Assembly (NCBI GenBank): GCA_006538405.1
Contig: BJKQ01000001.1
Location: 682,001 to 746,000, forward strand
Length of the DNA stretch: 64,000 nt
Origin: Hansfordia pulvinata
Taxonomy: Eukaryota > Ascomycota > Sordariomycetes > Xylariales
Direction: 5' to 3'
In this document: positions 58,878-64,000 of the stretch, piece after piece
How the letters are laid out: every line of letters begins with the position of its first letter
How positions within the stretch are numbered: position 1 is the first letter of the stretch
Made by a program: the position numbers and the translations under genes
The notes under the pieces: model-generated
What the model was told of the DNA's origin: nothing
What the model saw: the letters and a program-made list of their open reading frames with translations, nothing else
Databases searched by the model: none

Positions 58878-60563
58878 ATGGACGAGTATCGGAGCTATCT
58901 GGCGCAGCAGCTGCTGACAGAGGACAAGTTGGTAGGTCCCGACACTCGGCTTCTCAAGGCTATCCAACTTGCGCGCCTCCCCAACTGCCTCGATATCGCG
59001 TCGCGGTACCGACAGCTCTGTCGCCTCATCGCATCGCCAGAGGGGAACACGGCTCACCAACAGGCATATGCCAGCATGTCGATCATCGGGACTGACTCGC
59101 GTGATTGACTTTCTAGGTTTCATACAGGCTTCTCAGCCGAGCTCTGAAAGTACACGTCAATGTGGCCAAGGAGCAAGTTCCCAGGCAACCCGTCTCCTCA
59201 CCTCGTTACTAACAAGCTACAGAATGCTCTATGACTTTCACAAGTGGCAGAATGACAAGAAGCCCGGCACTTTACATGCCACTTACCTTGTCTACGGGGC
59301 TCCAAAGACTGTCGGCGGCCAGGATGGCGACGTTGAGATGACAGACTCGCAGTCGTCTGAGGATCCTCAAAATGCCTTCTCGGACCCAACCCCCGTTCAG
59401 ACCCTTACTCTGGTCAAAGAGGAGCATTTGCAAGGTATGCCCGTGCGCCCCCTTCCTTTCCCTCCCATGCCCTCCGGAGTTCTCAATAGGCTTTGACAAC
59501 CTCATCTGACTTCCAAAGATGTCATTGCCCAGTACGAGCAAGTCACGTCAATTCAAGTATACAGTCTAGCGCCGCACCCTCTTAAAGACCTCCAGCTTCT
59601 GGCAGACACTGCCCGACAGGTTTTGGAGATCACGCCTAGAGACGAGGACCCCGCTGCTGCTACACAGACCTATGGATCTATTACCAATCCAAATGTGCGC
59701 AAAAGGACCCGAAATGGCCCTCCACCAAAATCTGCGTCTGCCGCAGCTGTACCCAAGAAGGAATCGAAACCACAACCCAAGCAGGAGCCTAAGCCTGCGG
59801 CCACTGCGCCGACGAAGCCTGTCAAGGAGGAACCCAAAGCAGCAGCGGCAGCCCCGCGAATGACCCCAAAGAGCCCAGCGAGTCCTCGGCGGCACCCTCG
59901 GTTGCCAAGAAGTCATCTGCTGCGCCTTCTCTGAAGCGTCAAGGTTCTTCAGGCATTGGCCAGATGTTTGCCAAAGCGGCCACCAAGGCCAAGAAGCCTG
60001 CTGCACCAGCGGAGTCCAAGCCTGCGGCGCCACCGCCGGCTGACGAAGATACCACCATGGCAATGTCGGATGACGGCGAAGATGATGCCGAGCACACACC
60101 AGATACAAAGCAGGATGACGCCAGTTCCCGACAAACGCGCAAGGACCGCCAGGCTGAGTTGCGGCGGATGATGGACGAGAGCGACGATGAAGAGAAGGAA
60201 GAGGCCGATGAGAAGGTCGAGGAGCCTGCAGATGAGCCAATGGAGGAGGCGGCGCCGGACCCGGAGCCCGAGCCCGAGCCCAAAGCAGAAGAGCCAGCGG
60301 AGGTCGTGGCAAGCTCTGGAAACGGCAGGCGGAGGGGCCGGAGGCGCGTCACCCGCAAGAAGCAGATCATGGACGACCAAGGCTATCTGGTCACCATTCA
60401 AGAACCCGGCTGGGAGTCGTTCTCGGAGGAAGAGGCACCCGCCCCGGCACCGTCAAAGCCCAAGCCAACTTCTGGTGCTCAGCAACAACCAGCAGCGAAG
60501 CCGAAAAAGCCTGCTGGCAAGGCTGGCCAAGGCAACATCATGTCATTCTTCTCGAAGAAGTGA
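58878..60563 (+). CDS. POL32: DNA polymerase delta subunit 3, Pol32/Cdc27-like (one-base frame break)
   Basis: Non-catalytic subunit that tethers Pol delta (and Pol zeta) to PCNA. Model: join(58878..58931, 59117..59172, 59223..59434, 59519..60563), 455 residues if one base is supplied. N-terminal winged helix: MDEYRSYLAQQLLTEDKLVSY, RLLSRALKVHVNVAKEML, YDFHKWQNDKKPGTLHATYLVYG. The middle is Lys/Pro/Glu-rich. The C-terminus GQGNIMSFFSKK is a textbook PIP box (Q-x2-I-x2-F-F) at the very end. Intron 2 (59173-59222) starts gcaagt (GC-AG) and has an ACTAAC branch site. Within exon 4 the frame breaks at APR (59851-59860): before it EEPKAAAAAP, after it NDPKEPSESSAAPSVAKK. A fifth C in the C4 run 59852-59855 would give APANDPKEP. 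Both halves are open and family-like, so I regard the gene as intact with an assembly indel. Confidence 0.88.
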
Positions 60564-63500
60564 GGATTTGGAGAGTCCCAGCCCAAGCGGACTGCGCGGC
60601 AATAGCGAGACGTGGCTCCGAATCAATTACGATCAAGAACCGCTACAAAATCCACTTGCATACGAGCACGGTCTTCGAAGCTCCGAGCATCACGGACAGT
60701 AGGACAACTACCATGGCCTGCCTACATGGAAACTCAGCGCGGATTCAAACGTGACCATGTTCAAACGACATGCACGGAGCGGTTGACAATGCCCATTGAT
60801 GTAAAGACAAATTTCCCCTACCGAGCAGTTTGTCTCGCGAGGAACAATGGCCATGCTCGATCTTGCCAGATTAACGACGAGGGCAATGAGCCCAGACAAT
60901 CACGTGCCTGCAATTGAGAACCCAGCGTCGTCGATCAGAACTGGTAGAGGCGGCCTTTGTCTCGGCGCCGAGTACTCGGAGAGGCGCGCAACGCTCGGCC
61001 GTCACGTCGGGTTCGGCATTGTCCATCGGACGAGCCAGCAAATACACCGAGATCTGCCAGCAAAGCTAGCCCCCGTATTCGCTTCCGTTTGAAGCCTCAG
61101 CTCGGGAGAGCCGGGGCGATCAGGGTTTCGGTCAGGATTTCGTCCAGGCAGTGCGGGTTCCCCGGATCTCCGTCGCGCCGCATCTCCACGAGTAGCCCCC
61201 CATGCGCCATTATCCACACGGGTGTCCGAGCCGGGCCAATTCGTAACACCGAGGGCGAGGTTATGGGGAGGGAGCTTCCTCTTGGCTCCGGGCTCTCCAT
61301 GGACGTCTCTCTTCTGCTTCTGCTGCTGCTACGTGTGCGGCAATAGCATCTGATTGACAGACTTACTCGTACAGGATGCATGCACGCTTGCCTATCCCTC
61401 GCTGGGTTTATTTTCGTCAACATCGTTGTGGGTGCGACAAACTGGCCGCGCCGCGCTTACAAGGCGAAGAGGTGGCGACGGGTGCGCTAACCTTCCACGA
61501 GTACTTCAGGCGGACTTTGTCGCTATTGTGGGGATGCGTCAGCCTGATCGCGGGCAATTCTCGTGGCAACAAGCTCACGCGACCCAGGATTTTTTTTTCC
61601 CCTTCTTCTTCTTATCCAGTCTCCCTTGACTCCTAGCGGCACACCTTGCACAGCCGTCAAAATTCCAACATCTAGTTACCAATTTGCGTGTACGAAAGCG
61701 TGGAAAGGTAGTCAACAGCCAGGCTTTTTTTTTTTGGTGGACGTACGCCGTGACGCACTTGGCACCAACAGAGTTTTAACCTTTGCCGAATCTTCGGGTC
61801 GTTCTAGCGAGATGTCCCCGAGCTCATTACGAATCTCGTAGCAGCCGGTCACGCCGGTCCCCTCGGCAGGGTGCGTGACGATCTGTTCTAATTGATTTTC
61901 TACACTGTTTTTTTGCTTGCTTCCTTCGATGGCCGGGACCCATGTCCGTGCTCCCCGGGCAGATTGAGATTAGCGATCCCGTCTGACCGGCCCGTCCCCT
62001 TGGACAGTCGCATAACTGAACACGACGCGGGACATGGCATCGCAGATAATTGTACAGTACTTGGATTATTAAGTTGCTGATAGGGCGTCCCGTTCCCCTA
62101 CCTTTGAAGGGCTGCTTGACTTGATCGTCGAGCTGGACTCACGTTACTCGTACGTGCCAGCACAGAATCAAATGGTGATGACGGGCAAAAAAAAAAAAAA
62201 AAAAACATACAACATTGGGGATTCGCTGGTCATCACCGACCCAACTACTAATCCAACGGTAACAGGCTTGTCTATGGGAGAGCGAACGGGATCCCGAATT
62301 TTCCTGATCCTGTGGTCGTATGTTTTGGTTCGCTTTCCTCGCTCAGTCTATATCATCGAGCTGTGAGCCGCTGCAGAAGTCCCGGAGGTGCTGATCAAGG
62401 TGACGGACAAACTGTCGTGCCCATGCATGCATCCAGCGCTGTTTGTCGAGGCTTTGCGTATTATGAATAAGGCGCATTCGCATCGAACGTCTTCCTTGCA
62501 GCTGGTCAAAATAGACTCCCCAAACAGACCTGGTCCCGGCATACTGGGCGGCTTGTCCATGATGCACGCCCCCAGGACCCTTGAGCCGGGGAGTCTCTTC
62601 CCCCATTGGTCTTTTTTTACTCCTTCGTTGGCCACGCTCGCTGCCTTCCATGTAAATAATTGCAACGCGTATGGGACGGGATGCAATGCGATGTGGCGAG
62701 TTCGCCCCGCGAGCCCAGAAGGGCCCCGTGGAGTTCGCTTTCCCCCTATTATGCTGCCCTGACGCCACAGGGACCCAGACAATGGGAAGGGGAAAACTCT
62801 GCCTCTAATAAAAGGTGGATGTGGGTTTCCCGGGCGCCCGGGATCCGTCTATTCATGGGATGGGCGGGCCACCGCGCGCCCACCGCGCTCATACCGCGAC
62901 CCTGACCGGTGGCTGCGGGAGGCTTCTGAAGGGGCCATGTGGGAAACGTGAACGGGTCAAGGAGCGAATAGGTGTGTGTGGTGTGTGCCTGGCACAGCTG
63001 GGCAATGGTGTTGTGGGTGTTTCGTCACGGGTATCGTACGGTCTGGGCTCGCTCCCGTTTCTTTCCTTCTGGAAGATTATCCTCTCATTTCGCGTCGTCG
63101 CCCCGGGGCCCGCTGCGGCGCGACGCAATTACCCATCCATCCATTAAACTTGTACTCGTACGCGTGCGGGTATATCGAGCCTCACCCGGGAACGCGTGCG
63201 AATACCCTTGCCGCTCATGCCAATGCGGCCAATCCAAATCCTCTGGTTGTCAGTGCTGCCAATGCGGCATCCGCTGGGTCGTGGGCAAATTCCCGGCCTG
63301 GTTCTCAGCGGACACGGCCGTGACTGGGACGGGGTCGTTCCCTGTCAGTCTGGGAGAGAGAACCAGAGCAGACCGGTACGCCGGGGCCCGAGGGCTGGCG
63401 TACTCGTACGTACGAGCAGCCCCAGGCGGCTGGGATTGCATTCCGACTTCTTCCTGGGAGGACCCGCTCACAGCCGGGTGTTGCGAGGTTTCCTGCCACG

Positions 63501-64000
63501 CCTGGCTTCTAAGCTGAACCCGCCGTCCGCCACTGTGACCCCGTCAGGGTCTTCTCCGCTCGGTCCAGGGTGAGACAAGCAAGGCCTTCTTCTTCCCTCT
63601 GAAATCTCTTCCGGTTTGTTCTCTTCGGACGGGCTTCTGCTATGCCCGAACCCGCCCATCGCAGTGGGCACAAGGAGCAGTCGCAGCTGTGGCTTACGGA
63701 TACATGACGCCTTCTGCCCGGCGGGGTCCCCTTCCAGGCACCCGAATGGCCGTGTCATCAGCCCGGAAAATCGTGCTCGTCATGAGTTCCTGGGGATGAT
63801 CAATCAACAGCAGCCCCTTATCCATGGAGGGGCGGTGCGACGCCCTGGGCGCCTCTTGCTGCGGGCTTCTCAGGTAGTGGCTCTGGTCGGCCAATGTGCT
63901 CCCTTGGACGACAGCATGCAGGCATACGAGTACACAAGCATTGCGTAGCCAGCTGATGAGATGCAGTGAGCTCTCGCCTCGCAGTGCAGGCTCGTGATGC
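60564..64000. other. Gene-free right end of the window
   Basis: 3.4 kb with only short, overlapping frames (largest 181 codons at 62972-63517) and no domain. It holds a T11 tract at 61725-61735, an A19 tract at 62187-62205, and four TACGAGTA/TACTCGTA octamers besides one at 61364-61371. No transposon features. A gene may start beyond the window edge. Confidence 0.5.
62187..62205. repeat. A19 homopolymer
   Basis: Nineteen consecutive A in otherwise ordinary intergenic DNA. No target-site duplication or LINE/SINE-like body was recognised upstream, so I do not call it a retroposon tail. Confidence 0.8.

Noticed and set aside
62187..62205. A19 tract as a retrotransposon or processed-gene tail
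   Set aside because: No upstream coding body or flanking duplication recognised.
1..64000. RIP-mutated repeats, terminal inverted repeats or LTRs
   Set aside because: I saw no AT-rich, stop-dense blocks typical of RIP, and no long direct or inverted repeats by eye. A self-dot-plot would be decisive.

Overview
This window is nuclear DNA of a filamentous ascomycete, most likely a Sordariomycete. The signs are genes of one to five exons with short introns (about 42-200 nt), GT(A/G)AGT-type donors, CTGAC/CTAAC-like branch sites, GC-rich coding sequence, lineage-typical proteins (a Zn2Cys6 regulator, an Isc1-type phospholipase, an RS-rich Swd3/WDR5), and intergenic DNA full of TACCTACC/GGTAGGTA runs. 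Order and species cannot be fixed from the sequence alone. I saw no tRNA, rRNA, CRISPR array or intact transposon.

Left part (1-20.3 kb), mostly housekeeping: a five-exon QCR9 (complex III), a very large UBR1 N-degron ubiquitin ligase, a convergent Swd3/WDR5-like WD40 gene with an RS-rich N-terminal extension, an Isc1-type inositol-phosphosphingolipid phospholipase C whose GDxN motif reads GGLN, a C2H2-finger protein, and cytosolic tyrosyl-tRNA synthetase.

Middle (20.3-34 kb): a decayed patch holding an internally deleted FAD-linked oxidase relic, then a four-exon short-chain dehydrogenase, a GNPAT/PlsB-type acyltransferase ending in a peroxisomal -SRL signal, the RNase P/MRP subunit POP4, and an ASA1-like WD40 gene. 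An 8.1-kb stretch without a recognisable gene follows (34.0-42.1 kb). It carries two hexanucleotide repeats, one of them a strong G-quadruplex candidate, and a dense set of one octamer, TACGAGTA/TACTCGTA.

Right part (42.1-60.6 kb): a Zn2Cys6 transcription factor, a HAD phosphatase divergent from a TTC1-like TPR gene, a GH31 glucosidase pseudogene, a RING protein, an alpha/beta hydrolase with an unresolved 5' end, a CHMP7-like ESCRT-III gene, and a divergent RAD18/POL32 pair. The products of that pair both act on PCNA-linked damage tolerance and share a 0.73-kb promoter with CGCGT/ACGCG cores. The last 3.4 kb has no gene I can support.

The main cross-cutting observation is that three otherwise well-conserved genes (SWD3, the Zn2Cys6 factor, POL32) can each be read by supplying one base in a G or C run, and a fourth (TTC1-like) has a one-base splice-phase mismatch. 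This looks like under-called homopolymers in the assembly rather than four coincidental mutations, although the SWD3 case also has a frameshift-free start. The GH31 and FAD-oxidase cases look like true decay. I found no convincing novel multi-gene system. The best leads for new biology are the octamer field in the 8-kb desert, the altered Isc1 active-site motif, and the RS-tailed Swd3.
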